Below, in pieces: positions 38,536 to 48,179 of a DNA stretch of 64,000 bases (position 1 is its first letter; every line of letters begins with the position of its first letter). The stretch covers positions 57,386-121,385 of the forward strand of contig NZ_AQWS01000003.1 in NCBI RefSeq assembly GCF_000375405.1, given 5' to 3'. Origin of the DNA: Bacteroides propionicifaciens DSM 19291 = JCM 14649 (GTDB lineage: Bacteria > Bacteroidota > Bacteroidia > Bacteroidales > Bacteroidaceae). The translations under genes were made by a program, and so were the position numbers. The notes beneath the pieces are model-generated. The model saw nothing but the letters and a program-made list of their open reading frames with translations, was not told the origin of the DNA and made no database searches.

Positions 38536-39786
38536 TTAACCACCAAAATCGTCAAATAAGATGTTCTCACGTGGTACACCCAAATCGTAAAGCATTTTTT
38601 CAACAGCATTACTCATCGGGCCAGGACCACACATGTAGTACTCAATATCTTCAGGTGCATCATGATCCTTTAGATACTCATCATAGATAACTTGGTGAAT
38701 GAATCCTACAGAACCTTTCCAGTTATCATCAGGCAATGGAGCACTTAAAGCGATATGGAAGCTAAAGTTGGGAAATTGCTTTTCGAGTTCACGAAAATCT
38801 TCTTCGTAGAAAATTTCTGCTTTAGAACGAGCACCATACCAATAAGAAATCTTACGATCAGAAATCTTAAGAGTCTTAAGCAAGTGCAACAAGTGAGCAC
38901 GAAGAGGAGCCATACCAGCACCACCACCAACATAAAGCATTTCGTTTTTAGTTGTTAGGATTGGATGGAAATCTCCATAAGGACCACTCATCATCACCTT
39001 ATCTCCAGGCTCTAACGAGAAGATATACGATGAAGCAATACCAGAATTGACTTTCATGAAGCCACCTGTCTTAGGGTCAAATGGAGGAGTTGCAATACGT
39101 ACGTTCAATGTGATAACGTCACCCTCAGCAGGGTAGTTAGCCATAGAATAAGCACGAATAGTCTCTTCGTCATTCTTACAGTTTAGATCCCACATTTTGA
39201 ACTTATCCCAATCTCCGTGGAATCTTTCATCAATTTTGAAGTCTTTAAAAGGGATATTAAACTTAGGTATGTCAATTTGAGCATAGCTACCAGGAATAAA
39301 GTCCATATGTTCTCCTTCTGGCAATTTCACTACGAACTCTTTGATGAAGGTAGCAACGTTACGGTTAGAGATAACCTCACACTCCCACTTCTTCACACCA
39401 AGAACAGACTCGTCAATCTGTAGCTTCATATCTTCTTTAACTTTCACTTGACAAGCTAAACGCCAGTGTGCAGCTTGTTCTTTACGAGAAAAGTGTACTT
39501 TTTCAGTAGGAAGAATTTCACCTCCCCCTTCAACTACCTGACAAGTACACTGCCCGCAAGATCCTTTTCCACCACAAGCAGAAGATAAAAAAACTTCATT
39601 CTGAGCCAATGTACCAAGCACAGTACCACCTGGCTCAGTATCCAACTCCTTTTTCCCGTTTATCAGGATTTTGACCTCACCTGATGGGGATAAATATTTT
39701 TTTGCAATAAGCAAAATTATAACAAGTGCTAAGATTACACCGAGGAAAACCAAAATACTTGTTATTATTAAAGGTAAAGATGTCAT
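38536..39786 (-). CDS. nqrF: Na+-NQR subunit F (NADH-oxidising, FAD and [2Fe-2S])
   Basis: Electron-entry subunit of the sodium-pumping NADH:quinone oxidoreductase. The start at 39786 (MTSLPLII) is preferred, since the longer frame overlaps nqrE and adds an untypical N terminus. One membrane helix (about 6-30) is followed by a ferredoxin domain with cluster cysteines in SACGGKGSCGQCTCQV and LACQVKV. The FAD domain has RAYSMANYP and GIASSYIF; the NADH domain has YVGGGAGMAPLRAHL and the C-terminal YYMCGPGPM and FDDFGG. The 416 residues fit the family. It is last in nqrABCDEF and followed by a strong terminator. Confidence 0.96.
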   Translation of the reverse strand: MTSLPLIITSILVFLGVILALVIILLIAKKYLSPSGEVKILINGKKELDTEPGGTVLGTLAQNEVFLSSACGGKGSCGQCTCQVVEGGGEILPTEKVHFSRKEQAAHWRLACQVKVKEDMKLQIDESVLGVKKWECEVISNRNVATFIKEFVVKLPEGEHMDFIPGSYAQIDIPKFNIPFKDFKIDERFHGDWDKFKMWDLNCKNDEETIRAYSMANYPAEGDVITLNVRIATPPFDPKTGGFMKVNSGIASSYIFSLEPGDKVMMSGPYGDFHPILTTKNEMLYVGGGAGMAPLRAHLLHLLKTLKISDRKISYWYGARSKAEIFYEEDFRELEKQFPNFSFHIALSAPLPDDNWKGSVGFIHQVIYDEYLKDHDAPEDIEYYMCGPGPMSNAVEKMLYDLGVPRENILFDDFGG

Positions 39787-39806
39787 TGTCTTATTTCTTT
39801 TATCAA

Positions 39807-40403
39807 TTAAATATTCAGTCCTGAGAAACACATGAAGGCCATAGCCATCAGACCTACCACAATAAACGTGATACCCAAACCTCTAAGAGGTGCAGGCACA
39901 TCAGAATATGCCATTTTTTCACGTATAGCAGCTAATCCAACAATCGCTAATAACCATCCAATACCTGATCCGAAAGCATATGTTGTAGCCTCACCAACGT
40001 TAACGAACTCTTTTTGTTGCATAAAAAGAGAACCTCCCATGATAGCACAGTTCACTGCAATTAGAGGTAAGAAAATACCTAATGAAGCATATAGCGAAGG
40101 GCTGAATTTTTCAACAACCATCTCCACCAACTGCACAATACCAGCAATTACGGCGATAAATAGAATAAAACTCAAGAAACTCAAATCAACACCTTCAACT
40201 AAAGCATTGGCTTTAAGTACATAGTTTTCGAGCAAGTAGTTAATTGGTAATGTAACAACCAAAACAAAGGTTACTGCAATACCAAGACCTACAGCTGTTT
40301 TAACGTTCTTCGATACAGCCAAGTATGAACACATACCTAGGAAGTATGCAAAGATCATATTCTCGACAAAAATCGATTTAACAAATAAACTTAGATAGTC
40401 CAT
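39807..40403 (-). CDS. nqrE: Na+-NQR subunit E
   Basis: Integral membrane subunit with six predicted helices in a 198-residue protein. Together with NqrD it forms the inverted-symmetry pair that holds the intramembrane iron centre; the cysteines in [12 protein letters not shown] and [11 protein letters not shown] are the expected ligands from NqrE. The N-terminal [20 protein letters not shown] is the family signature. It is fifth in the nqr operon. Confidence 0.96.
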   Translation of the reverse strand: MDYLSLFVKSIFVENMIFAYFLGMCSYLAVSKNVKTAVGLGIAVTFVLVVTLPINYLLENYVLKANALVEGVDLSFLSFILFIAVIAGIVQLVEMVVEKFSPSLYASLGIFLPLIAVNCAIMGGSLFMQQKEFVNVGEATTYAFGSGIGWLLAIVGLAAIREKMAYSDVPAPLRGLGITFIVVGLMAMAFMCFSGLNI

Positions 40404-40459
40404 ATTATTTTAGAATTTAAACTTGAAACAAGAAACTTACTTCAAGTTAAATATGCATA

Positions 40460-41092
40460 TTAATTTTCTTGTAACTCTTTGTGTTTACTTCTCTGATACC
40501 AAATGATACATGCGCATAAAATCAGAGCCATTGGGGGCATTACCATCAAACCATTATTCATATAGCCTAACTCGTAGAAAGACTCAGGAATTACTTTAAA
40601 GCCTAGAAGCTCGCCAGCACCAAATAGTTCACGGAAAAACCCTACAATTACTAAAATTTTAGCATAACTAAGACCATTACCTACCCCATCAAGAAAAGAT
40701 TCCCAAGGACCATTAGCCATAGCAAATGCCTCAAGACGTCCCATCAAAATACAGTTAGTAATAATAAGACCAATGTAAACTGAAAGTTGCTTGCTTACAT
40801 CAAATGCATAAGCCTTCAAAATTTCACTTACAACAGTTACTAAAGCAGCAACAACAACCAACTGAACAATAATACGAATACGATTAGGTATCGTTTTACG
40901 TATTAAAGAAATAATCACGTTGGCAAAAGCTACAATTACAGTAACCGATAATCCCATCACTATAGCAGGCTCAAGCTTAGAGGTAACAGCTAATGCTGAA
41001 CAAATACCTAACACCTGAACAGTTACTGGGTTGTCGATCCCTAATGGAGCTTTAAATATTTCTCTATTTTTTTTAGAAAATAATTGACTCAT
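40460..41092 (-). CDS. nqrD: Na+-NQR subunit D
   Basis: Integral membrane subunit, 210 residues and about six helices, homologous to NqrE. Expected cysteines occur in VLGICSALAVTSK and ITNCILMGRLEAFAM. The N-terminal KKNREIFKAPLGIDNPVTVQ is the cytoplasmic segment of NqrD. It lies between nqrC (14 bases before) and nqrE (56 bases after). Confidence 0.96.
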   Translation of the reverse strand: MSQLFSKKNREIFKAPLGIDNPVTVQVLGICSALAVTSKLEPAIVMGLSVTVIVAFANVIISLIRKTIPNRIRIIVQLVVVAALVTVVSEILKAYAFDVSKQLSVYIGLIITNCILMGRLEAFAMANGPWESFLDGVGNGLSYAKILVIVGFFRELFGAGELLGFKVIPESFYELGYMNNGLMVMPPMALILCACIIWYQRSKHKELQEN

Positions 41093-41106
41093 ATATTATC
41101 CCTCCC

Positions 41107-41796
41107 TTAATTTTTTAAAAATGTTGAATACTGGCTGATGCTATTTTTAATCATCTTGTCGACACCATTAGAGGTAATCGTACCACCAGTTATACCATCC
41201 ACTTGATAGTTTGGATGCTGCACCTGACCATTCTTAATGACGCTCAAGACAACTGACCCATTTTCCATTACAATTTTATTATCAAACTGTGTCTGGAACA
41301 TTGGTGTTGAAATTTCAGCACCTAAACCTGGAGTCTCACCTGCATGATCAAAATAAACACCATAAACTGTATTCTTATCACTATTTAAAGCAACATATCC
41401 CCAAAGGATGTTCCAAAGTCCGTTACCAAAAACAGGAATAATATATTTGGTTTCACCATTTACCTCACAGATATATAAAGGCAGTTCGCGCTCAGCCAGA
41501 GGCTTAGCCAACTCAAACTTCATATCAATAGCAAAACCGCCAGTTTCGCTCATTACCTGAGCATCCGAATTAATGATTTCATCAGCCTTAACGTATTTAG
41601 CATACTCAGCTTGAACATCATCAACCTTACTTGCATCTATATGCAAAGCACTAAGGATTTGCTTCATCTTGTCAATATCCTCATTCTTCTTTTGCGTTGG
41701 CTTCAGTGATTCTGAGACGAACGCGAGTAAAAACGCTACGATAACAACCATTACCGAAGCATAAATAATAGTATAAGTATTACTATTTGTATTCAT
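41107..41796 (-). CDS. nqrC: Na+-NQR subunit C (covalent FMN)
   Basis: Mostly periplasmic subunit with one N-terminal membrane helix (YTIIYASVMVVIVAFLLAFV). The flavinylation motif near the C terminus reads GITGGTITSNGV, where the family has SGATxTSxGV; T208 would carry the FMN by phosphoester bond. The motif's first residues differ slightly, but both Thr are kept. The 229 residues are a little shorter than the Vibrio subunit (about 257). Attachment needs an ApbE flavin transferase, which is not in this window. Confidence 0.95.
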   Translation of the reverse strand: MNTNSNTYTIIYASVMVVIVAFLLAFVSESLKPTQKKNEDIDKMKQILSALHIDASKVDDVQAEYAKYVKADEIINSDAQVMSETGGFAIDMKFELAKPLAERELPLYICEVNGETKYIIPVFGNGLWNILWGYVALNSDKNTVYGVYFDHAGETPGLGAEISTPMFQTQFDNKIVMENGSVVLSVIKNGQVQHPNYQVDGITGGTITSNGVDKMIKNSISQYSTFLKN

Positions 41797-41812
41797 TTTA
41801 TTTCGGTTTTAA

Positions 41813-42991
41813 TTAATTGTTAGAGTTAATAGCACGTTTAACACGAGCACTAATATTTGATTGAACTACGTAATAGTCGATCAATGGGGCAAAGATGTTC
41901 ATCAATAAGATAGCTAACATCATACCTTCAGGATAACCTGGGTTAAGCACACGAATAACGATAGCCATAATACCAATTAAAAACCCGAAAATATATTTAC
42001 CTGTTTCAGTACGCGCTGAAGTTACAGGGTCAGTAGCCATAAAGACTGCACCAAAGCAGAAACCTCCAAGAGCTAAGTGCTCATACCAAGGCATGTGAGC
42101 CATTGCAGTATCAGGACCGAATTGATTAAATACGATACCCATAAATGCACCTCCAACAAATACAGAGAACATGATCTTCCAACTAGCAATACCTGTAATT
42201 AAAAGAATTACAGCACCAATCAAGATCGCTATAACACTAGTTTCAGCAATAGAACCAGGGATTAAGCCAGTCACCATATCCATGGTAAAGGCTGGAACCT
42301 GATCGGCTGTGCCAGTAGAAGCTATTCCAAGTGGTGTCGCTACGGTTAGACCGTCTACAGTTTTACCTAAACCGAAAATGCTTTCCGAAGAGACCCAAAC
42401 TGAATCTCCCGACATTTTAGTTGGGTAGGCAAAGAATAAGAAGGCACGAGTAACCAAAGCTACGTTGAAAATATTCATACCTGTTCCTCCGAAAATCTCT
42501 TTTGCGAAAATTACCGCAAAGCCAGTAGCCAATGCAAGCATCCACAACGGACAATCAACAGGAACAATCATAGGAATCAGAATTCCCGAAACCAAGAAAC
42601 CTTCTTGAATTTCTTCCTTCTTCCATTGAGCAATAATAAACTCAATACCCAATCCTACACCATATGATACTACAATTTTAGGCAATACGGCTAAAAAACC
42701 GTAACCAAACATCTCCCAAAAAGTTCCTAGCTCGCCAACTGCATGAATGTAATGTTGGTAACCAACATTATACATACCGAACAAAAGAGCTGGAATAAGA
42801 GATATAACCACAAAAGACATTAATCGCTTACTGTCAGCAGAATCATGAATATGCGCACCAGATGTAGAAGTAGTATCGGGTACAAATATAAATGTTTCAA
42901 AACCATCGAATAGCGAATGGAATGCGTGGAGTTTACCACCCTCTTGAAAATGTGGTTTTATCTTATCTAGATAATTTCTTAACGCTTTCAT
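41813..42991 (-). CDS. nqrB: Na+-NQR subunit B (covalent FMN, riboflavin, sodium path)
   Basis: Large membrane subunit carrying covalent FMN and part of the sodium-translocation path. The N-terminal cytoplasmic segment (RNYLDKIKPHFQEGGKLHAF) and about ten hydrophobic helices are visible. DGLTVATPLGIA holds the likely FMN-accepting Thr, in a variant of the family's GATPL motif. GGTGMNIFNVALVTRAFLFF and FMATDPVTSARTETGKYIFG are strong family signatures. The 392 residues fit NqrB (about 412). Confidence 0.96.
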   Translation of the reverse strand: MKALRNYLDKIKPHFQEGGKLHAFHSLFDGFETFIFVPDTTSTSGAHIHDSADSKRLMSFVVISLIPALLFGMYNVGYQHYIHAVGELGTFWEMFGYGFLAVLPKIVVSYGVGLGIEFIIAQWKKEEIQEGFLVSGILIPMIVPVDCPLWMLALATGFAVIFAKEIFGGTGMNIFNVALVTRAFLFFAYPTKMSGDSVWVSSESIFGLGKTVDGLTVATPLGIASTGTADQVPAFTMDMVTGLIPGSIAETSVIAILIGAVILLITGIASWKIMFSVFVGGAFMGIVFNQFGPDTAMAHMPWYEHLALGGFCFGAVFMATDPVTSARTETGKYIFGFLIGIMAIVIRVLNPGYPEGMMLAILLMNIFAPLIDYYVVQSNISARVKRAINSNN

Positions 42992-43013
42992 TTATTTATA
43001 TACATTTTAAATA

Positions 43014-44363
43014 TTAAGACATTTCTGCTCGAAGCATATCTAAACCGTTGCGCACAATCTTTTGAAGCTCTACTTTCGAAGAACAAACAAATTCACATAA
43101 CGCAAAATCTTCAGGGGCAATTTCATACACTCCTAGTTCTTCCATACGGTCGATATCACCTGCTAAGATTGCTTTAATAAGAAATTCAGGGAATATATTC
43201 ATCGGAAGTACTTTATCGTACTCGTTAGAGAAAATCATATGACGTTTTCCTCCTTTAAGACGAGCATCTAAAGCGTACTCTTTATTTCCTTGTAACCAAG
43301 AGAAGTAAGAACGATTCACACTAAATTGGTCTGTACGTGGAAGAATCCAACCAAACAATTCATGTGCATCGTCACCTTCAGGGATTACTGATACAATTGA
43401 GTCGGTAGCACCTAAGAAACCATCTTTAGAGATTTGAGTACCTGTAAGTACACTTCCGCTAATATAGCGTAGGTTCTTATCTTTAGTTACTCTGCCCTTA
43501 AATAGTTTAGTAAGTTGTGCACCAAGAATTAGTTTACAATAGCTTGGTTTATCAACTTCAGAGCCAACAAAAGCTACTGTACGAGTAAAATCAAGCTTAC
43601 CTGTGTTGAATAAGCGACCAATGAAGATCACTGCTTCTGCCTTAACAGTCCAAACAATTTCACCTTTATTAATAGGATCAATATGGTTAATCTGAACACC
43701 TACATTTCCTGCAGGGTGAGGTCCGTCAACGTAGTTTAACACTACATTTCTAGCCTCCTTAAGAGCGGGAGCCGATTGATTTACGTGAAGAGTTAAATAT
43801 GTTTTTGCAAGTTTTGCCAAAACATTAAGACCAGTTTGGAAGTTTTTTTCGTCACCTTTAAGTTTAAATTCGAAACTTCCTGCTAGAGGGTTGCTATCAA
43901 AGCCAGAAACGAATATAGCTTTAGGAGTATTATTTGGGTTTGCTACAACATCATAAGGACGTTCTTTTACAAAACCAAAAAGACCAGTTTCAAGCATGAT
44001 TGATTTCACTTCCTCTTTAGAAAGTTTATCAACATCCTTTTTGCCAAAGTCTATAAACTCTTGCTCTTTTGAAGGACGAACTGTTACGTTCAATACCTTT
44101 CTTCGAGCACCTCTTTCTACAGCAGTAACGACACCACTTACAGGTGAAACAAATTTCACTTCGGGGTTCTTCTTGTCATAAAACAAGGGAGTCCCAACCT
44201 TTACTCCTTCTTCAGGCTTGACAATCACTTTTGGTGTTACACCATGAAAATCATCTGGAACTAAAGCATACAGCTCCGGATTTTCAACAGTAAACAACAC
44301 CTCTTCGGCTTTGCCTTTTAGAGAGATATCAAGGCCATTGCGTAACCTTATTACATTTGCCAT
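43014..44363 (-). CDS. nqrA: Na+-NQR subunit A
   Basis: Peripheral cytoplasmic subunit that docks on NqrB; it has been linked to quinone binding. The N-terminal IRLRNGLDISLKGKAEEVLF and SPVSGVVTAVERGARRKVLN (a barrel-sandwich segment like biotinyl domains) are typical, as are NQSAPALKEARNVV and PRTDQFSVNRSYFSWLQGNK. The 449 residues match the family (about 446). It is the first gene of nqrABCDEF, with a -7 element 35 bases upstream. Confidence 0.96.
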   Translation of the reverse strand: MANVIRLRNGLDISLKGKAEEVLFTVENPELYALVPDDFHGVTPKVIVKPEEGVKVGTPLFYDKKNPEVKFVSPVSGVVTAVERGARRKVLNVTVRPSKEQEFIDFGKKDVDKLSKEEVKSIMLETGLFGFVKERPYDVVANPNNTPKAIFVSGFDSNPLAGSFEFKLKGDEKNFQTGLNVLAKLAKTYLTLHVNQSAPALKEARNVVLNYVDGPHPAGNVGVQINHIDPINKGEIVWTVKAEAVIFIGRLFNTGKLDFTRTVAFVGSEVDKPSYCKLILGAQLTKLFKGRVTKDKNLRYISGSVLTGTQISKDGFLGATDSIVSVIPEGDDAHELFGWILPRTDQFSVNRSYFSWLQGNKEYALDARLKGGKRHMIFSNEYDKVLPMNIFPEFLIKAILAGDIDRMEELGVYEIAPEDFALCEFVCSSKVELQKIVRNGLDMLRAEMS

Positions 44364-44397
44364 GTTATTACAAATAATGATTTTGTTTATTTACTAA

Positions 44398-44405
44398 CAA
44401 AAGTA
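44398..44405 (-). promoter_or_regulatory. Candidate -7 element of the nqr operon
   Basis: TACTTTTG on the minus strand matches TAnnTTTG, 34 bases before the nqrA ATG. A weak CTTTAT stands where the -33 element would be. Confidence 0.5.
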
Positions 44406-44434
44406 ATAAATTAAACTTTGAATAAAGAGAAAAA

Positions 44435-44474
44435 GAGAAACCTTTTAGGGATATATTTCCTTAAAAGGCTTCTC
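44435..44474 (-). terminator. Terminator of the C1B peptidase gene
   Basis: GAGAAaCCTTTTAgGGA pairs with TTCCTtAAAAGGcTTCTC in a long imperfect stem. The minus strand continues into TTTTTCTCTTTATTC. It lies 133 bases after the peptidase stop and just upstream of the nqr promoter. Confidence 0.7.
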
Positions 44475-44606
44475 TATATTAAAGCCAGAGGGCTTATTAA
44501 ATATATAATACTCAAGAGTATGCTAATAATAATTTATTTTAAACGACAGACCATTCATAAATAACATTATCTATAACAAAAACATCTTAATATCAAACAT
44601 ATGTCT

Positions 44607-46010
44607 TTACTTTTCATGCATAAACATAGGATCCCAAGCAGGCAAGCGAATTGGTTTTTTATTTAACAATTTCATTACTTTAGCCGGTACATATTTCTTT
44701 TCTACTACTAATCTAAACATATATTCGTTGAACCACTCATCTGTCATTATCAAATGCCCATTATGACCGTGGTTTGCTCCCCAACTATTCTCGACCATCC
44801 ACTTATTCGTATTCCCTTTATCATCTAGATTGACTGCCATTAAAGTCATCGCATGTGAAGAGCCACTTGCGAAAGATTTTACGCGATCTTTCTTATCCAT
44901 AGTAAAGCTCATGTCAAAGAGCGAAGCATAGTCGTAATTATTAATATCTAACACACCCCTTTCAGAATCCAAGAATTTACCTACATCGCAAGAGAAGTAC
45001 ATCATCGTACTGTCTTTTAGAGAAGTTATCGCCATCTCCTTAATATCTTCGACTGGTAGGTTTATATAAGTCCAGTTAGTTCCATCGTATTGGTGACGGT
45101 CGTAATCGATTTCATAGGTTTGATAATATTCTCGACTAGGATCATTCATTAGCATAACGTAATTGTCAATTAAATACTCATCACCGTATTTAGCTAAAAA
45201 TGATTTTGGAGTATGTTCCTCAGTAGCTACTACCTCACCCTTGGCATTTTTACGATCCCAACTAAATTCAGTAGGTGGATTTCCTAAATTTAAGGCAAGT
45301 ATCTTATAAATGCTCGAAAGCATCTCTGTTTTATCCTCAATTAGTTTGGCCTGAGAAGCTCCATTTGCAGCTTGCTTACGCAGCTCCATACCAAACTCGC
45401 GAAGCTTTAATATAATAATCTTAGCCATTGGTCCCGTATTCTTACTACTCATAGTTTCGGGCATCACTTCGCTAGGTACCAAGCCGTACTTACCTACAAT
45501 ATCAGCAACTCCTGCAAATGTTCCACCATCACTAAGTGGGTTCTTAAATAGCCACTCGACCATCTGATCGTTATCCTTTTTGTCACGGGTATCAATAATA
45601 CCTTGTAAGAATAAATTTGATTTTTCTAACTGATCCCAAAAGAAAGGATATACTTCTGAATATTCAAAAGCACCCATATCGTACTGAGCTATCACTTTGG
45701 CACGCATCACGTTTAAGCCTGTAAATAGCCAGCACCTTCCCGATGAAAACTGATTAGTTATCCCCTTAGAATTTACTCGTATAGAGAAGTTTCCATCAAT
45801 AGGTTCTACATCTGCATTCACTGCGAGTTTATTTAAATCGGTACCATTTAAAGCATTACGGATTGCCTTGTCTTGGGTATTGTAAGTATAAGAACTCTGA
45901 ATTTCGCTCAACATTTTAGTCGAGATGCCTCCCCGTTTGTTTGATTGAGCATTTAATAACACTCCGCCCATGCAAGCCAAAGATGCAGCAGCTAGAATTA
46001 ATTTCCTCAT
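44607..46010 (-). CDS. Exported C1B cysteine peptidase (bleomycin hydrolase/PepC-like)
   Basis: Papain-fold aminopeptidase of the C1B family with a signal peptide (LAAASLACMGGVLLNAQS), so it acts in the periplasm or outside, unlike cytosolic PepC. The active site is intact: Q87 and C93 in NQFSSGRCWLFTGLNV, H386 in GSSHAMTLMAV and N408 in WMVENSWG. The 467 residues fit the family. It probably trims peptides ahead of uptake, in line with the amino-acid-fermenting operon nearby. Its own -7 element and terminator frame it as a single gene. Confidence 0.93.
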   Translation of the reverse strand: MRKLILAAASLACMGGVLLNAQSNKRGGISTKMLSEIQSSYTYNTQDKAIRNALNGTDLNKLAVNADVEPIDGNFSIRVNSKGITNQFSSGRCWLFTGLNVMRAKVIAQYDMGAFEYSEVYPFFWDQLEKSNLFLQGIIDTRDKKDNDQMVEWLFKNPLSDGGTFAGVADIVGKYGLVPSEVMPETMSSKNTGPMAKIIILKLREFGMELRKQAANGASQAKLIEDKTEMLSSIYKILALNLGNPPTEFSWDRKNAKGEVVATEEHTPKSFLAKYGDEYLIDNYVMLMNDPSREYYQTYEIDYDRHQYDGTNWTYINLPVEDIKEMAITSLKDSTMMYFSCDVGKFLDSERGVLDINNYDYASLFDMSFTMDKKDRVKSFASGSSHAMTLMAVNLDDKGNTNKWMVENSWGANHGHNGHLIMTDEWFNEYMFRLVVEKKYVPAKVMKLLNKKPIRLPAWDPMFMHEK

Positions 46011-46045
46011 ATTCTAATAGATATTTAGTTAGTTTATCAACTAAG

Positions 46046-46053
46046 CAAATGTA
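46046..46053 (-). promoter_or_regulatory. Candidate -7 element for the C1B peptidase gene
   Basis: TACATTTG on the minus strand fits TAnnTTTG, 35 bases before the ATG. Confidence 0.5.
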
Positions 46054-46120
46054 ATTTATTTATCACAGGATAACTAAGATTATTTTAACTAATATTTTTG
46101 ACTAAATGGACATAAAACAA

Positions 46121-46156
46121 ATGGAGAGGAATTGCTATAACGCAATTCCTCTCCAT
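46121..46156 (-). terminator. Terminator of the TonB receptor/lipoprotein operon
   Basis: A perfect 15-bp stem (ATGGAGAGGAATTGC and its complement) with loop TATAAC lies 31 bases after the stop and is followed by TTTGTTTTATG on the minus strand. Confidence 0.9.
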
Positions 46157-46187
46157 CTATTAATTAGTTACCAAGTATCTTTTTGGC

Positions 46188-48167
46188 TTATCTCAACTTT
46201 AGAGAACCTTCAATATATTTAAACTCTCCTTTACCTATAACCTCATACTGAATAGTATATCCAATATTTGAGTTATTATATGCTTCAAAGTTGACCGTAT
46301 AAATAACTTCCATATTATCTACAGGGGTAGCATCTGGATAAGCTACTTCCAATCCAATCATAAATGCATGCGGTAATCTTGACATTACTAGGTCAAGAAT
46401 TTCAGCATTAGACATAAGTGTTCCATCTTCTTTGGTGTAACCCTTAGCATATTGCTCTGTGTATTTACCAACTCTAAGATCAACATTGTTTTGGAAAGCA
46501 GATGTACCAAAATAGTAATCATTATTCCCATACGTCGTTACGTATCCTTTGCCCTTCTCGGTAATACCCAACTCTTTTTGATCAATATTTTCCCAAACCC
46601 AATCGGTAATTGGCTGATAAAAAGCAGATACTGCCGCATTCCCCTTCTCAGCAGGTAAATTAACTACTGTACTAGGATTATATACCCAACTGCCGTCAGA
46701 GAAAACGAATTGGCTAGTCGCAGACACAAATGACTCAACAAAGCTCCATGAACTGCCATTGTACTCGTACTGAGCAGATCCCATACCATCATCATAAAGA
46801 TAAACTAATGTTTTAAGGTCTTCAGCCTGAGCATAAGGATATCTTACGGATAAATATTTAGGTAAGTACTCTTTAGGATTAGCTTTTCCAAATTTATCAA
46901 TACCCATCGCTTCATAGTCACTTGCATTTGGTGTAATTACATCATTTACCTCTAACCAAATAGTACCGTTAAACTTGTAAACATTTGATTTATTGAATAC
47001 AGTAGATTCAGAAGAACGTGTAGACAACCTTGTCGTAGGCTTCTCTAGAGAAACTTGAACCTCATCAATTTGAACTGTTGTTGTAATCGCACCCGCGACC
47101 TCCTTTATACCATTTCCTTTATAGACAAAAGCAACTACAACATTCTTGTCAGCATACGGAGCCAAATTATAAGCTCCTACCGAAACAAAATTAGGTGTTT
47201 CACCTCCATCTTCAGGAACAGGAAATTCAAAAGAATCGGAAATATCTGTCCAAGTAGCTTTAGTTATATCGTCGGTGTAGCTGTCAGAGATCAATACACT
47301 TAATGGTAAACCATTATAATATCTGAATTTTAAATTAAAAGTAAGAAAAGCGTCTTTCTGAGCTTTCATACTTGGAGTTAAGATATAGTTTTCTTCTTCT
47401 GCGTTCGAACCGTTAGCCGAGAACTGTAGGTACGAATTATTATTATAAACTCTTATTTGCCATTCTCGTGCCCCAAGAATATTCTGTTGAGTCCAACTAG
47501 GTACGTCCTTATCATTAAATTCATTGAAATCTTCAAAGAATATAATTGGATCAGTTCCTGATTGGCCTGGCTCAATAATAGAGTACTTATAATTCACTAC
47601 TGCATACTGGTCTTTTTGAGCATCAACATACTTAGCATTTAACAGAGCATCTATCGATTTATTCAAAGGCTTTTTATCTGTTACATACTCAATGCCAGCC
47701 TCACCCCATACTTGCTCATAATCATTGCCATCGAGCGTGTAGTTGTGAGCTTGCTCTAGCTTAGTTAAGATTTCCGGTTTATTTACATCCTCATTATAAG
47801 TTAGCTTTATAGCTGCGGTATTATCTTTCGTATACCACTTTGTAATCAAAAAGTTGGGTGCAAAATCAGCTGCAGTAATTAACTCGCCAAAAGACTCATT
47901 AGAAGCTATGGCTTTTAATGCATTCTGATAGATTTCAGAAGGAGTACCATCTTCTGTTTCCACCTTAGCATCTAACTCTTTGGCAAAAGCTACATTGTCT
48001 TTGTTTTTGGAAATCGCACTATAATCTTCTGGGAGTAAGGTATACTCTACTGCAGAAGTATTATCAGGCTTAGCTAAATCTTCCAAACCCTTAAAGTGTT
48101 TATCGTTGTAGTCGCAGCTGCTCAATATTAAAGCGCAAGCCAACAGACCATATATATATTTTTTCAT
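46188..48167 (-). CDS. Lipoprotein with a choice-of-anchor-J-like domain, partner of the TonB receptor
   Basis: A 659-residue lipoprotein (CALILSSC followed by DYNDKH). The middle (about 205-385) looks like a jelly-roll of the choice-of-anchor J/DUF5017 type: IIFFEDFNEFNDKDVPSWTQ, then NYILTPSMKA and FVSVGAYNLAPYADKNVVVA. The flanking parts (DVITPNASDYEAMGIDKFGK and YPYAQAEDLKTLVYLYDDGM) are hydrophilic and unassigned. It is 12 bases after a TonB-dependent receptor and likely acts as its surface lid or binding partner, by analogy with SusD, though it is not a SusD. The ligand is unknown. Confidence 0.8.
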   Translation of the reverse strand: MKKYIYGLLACALILSSCDYNDKHFKGLEDLAKPDNTSAVEYTLLPEDYSAISKNKDNVAFAKELDAKVETEDGTPSEIYQNALKAIASNESFGELITAADFAPNFLITKWYTKDNTAAIKLTYNEDVNKPEILTKLEQAHNYTLDGNDYEQVWGEAGIEYVTDKKPLNKSIDALLNAKYVDAQKDQYAVVNYKYSIIEPGQSGTDPIIFFEDFNEFNDKDVPSWTQQNILGAREWQIRVYNNNSYLQFSANGSNAEEENYILTPSMKAQKDAFLTFNLKFRYYNGLPLSVLISDSYTDDITKATWTDISDSFEFPVPEDGGETPNFVSVGAYNLAPYADKNVVVAFVYKGNGIKEVAGAITTTVQIDEVQVSLEKPTTRLSTRSSESTVFNKSNVYKFNGTIWLEVNDVITPNASDYEAMGIDKFGKANPKEYLPKYLSVRYPYAQAEDLKTLVYLYDDGMGSAQYEYNGSSWSFVESFVSATSQFVFSDGSWVYNPSTVVNLPAEKGNAAVSAFYQPITDWVWENIDQKELGITEKGKGYVTTYGNNDYYFGTSAFQNNVDLRVGKYTEQYAKGYTKEDGTLMSNAEILDLVMSRLPHAFMIGLEVAYPDATPVDNMEVIYTVNFEAYNNSNIGYTIQYEVIGKGEFKYIEGSLKLR

Positions 48168-48179
48168 CTTATTAAGCTA

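Noticed and set aside
39786..39831. Longer start for nqrF at 39831
   Set aside because: It would overlap nqrE and add residues not typical of NqrF; the ATG at 39786 begins at the membrane helix.
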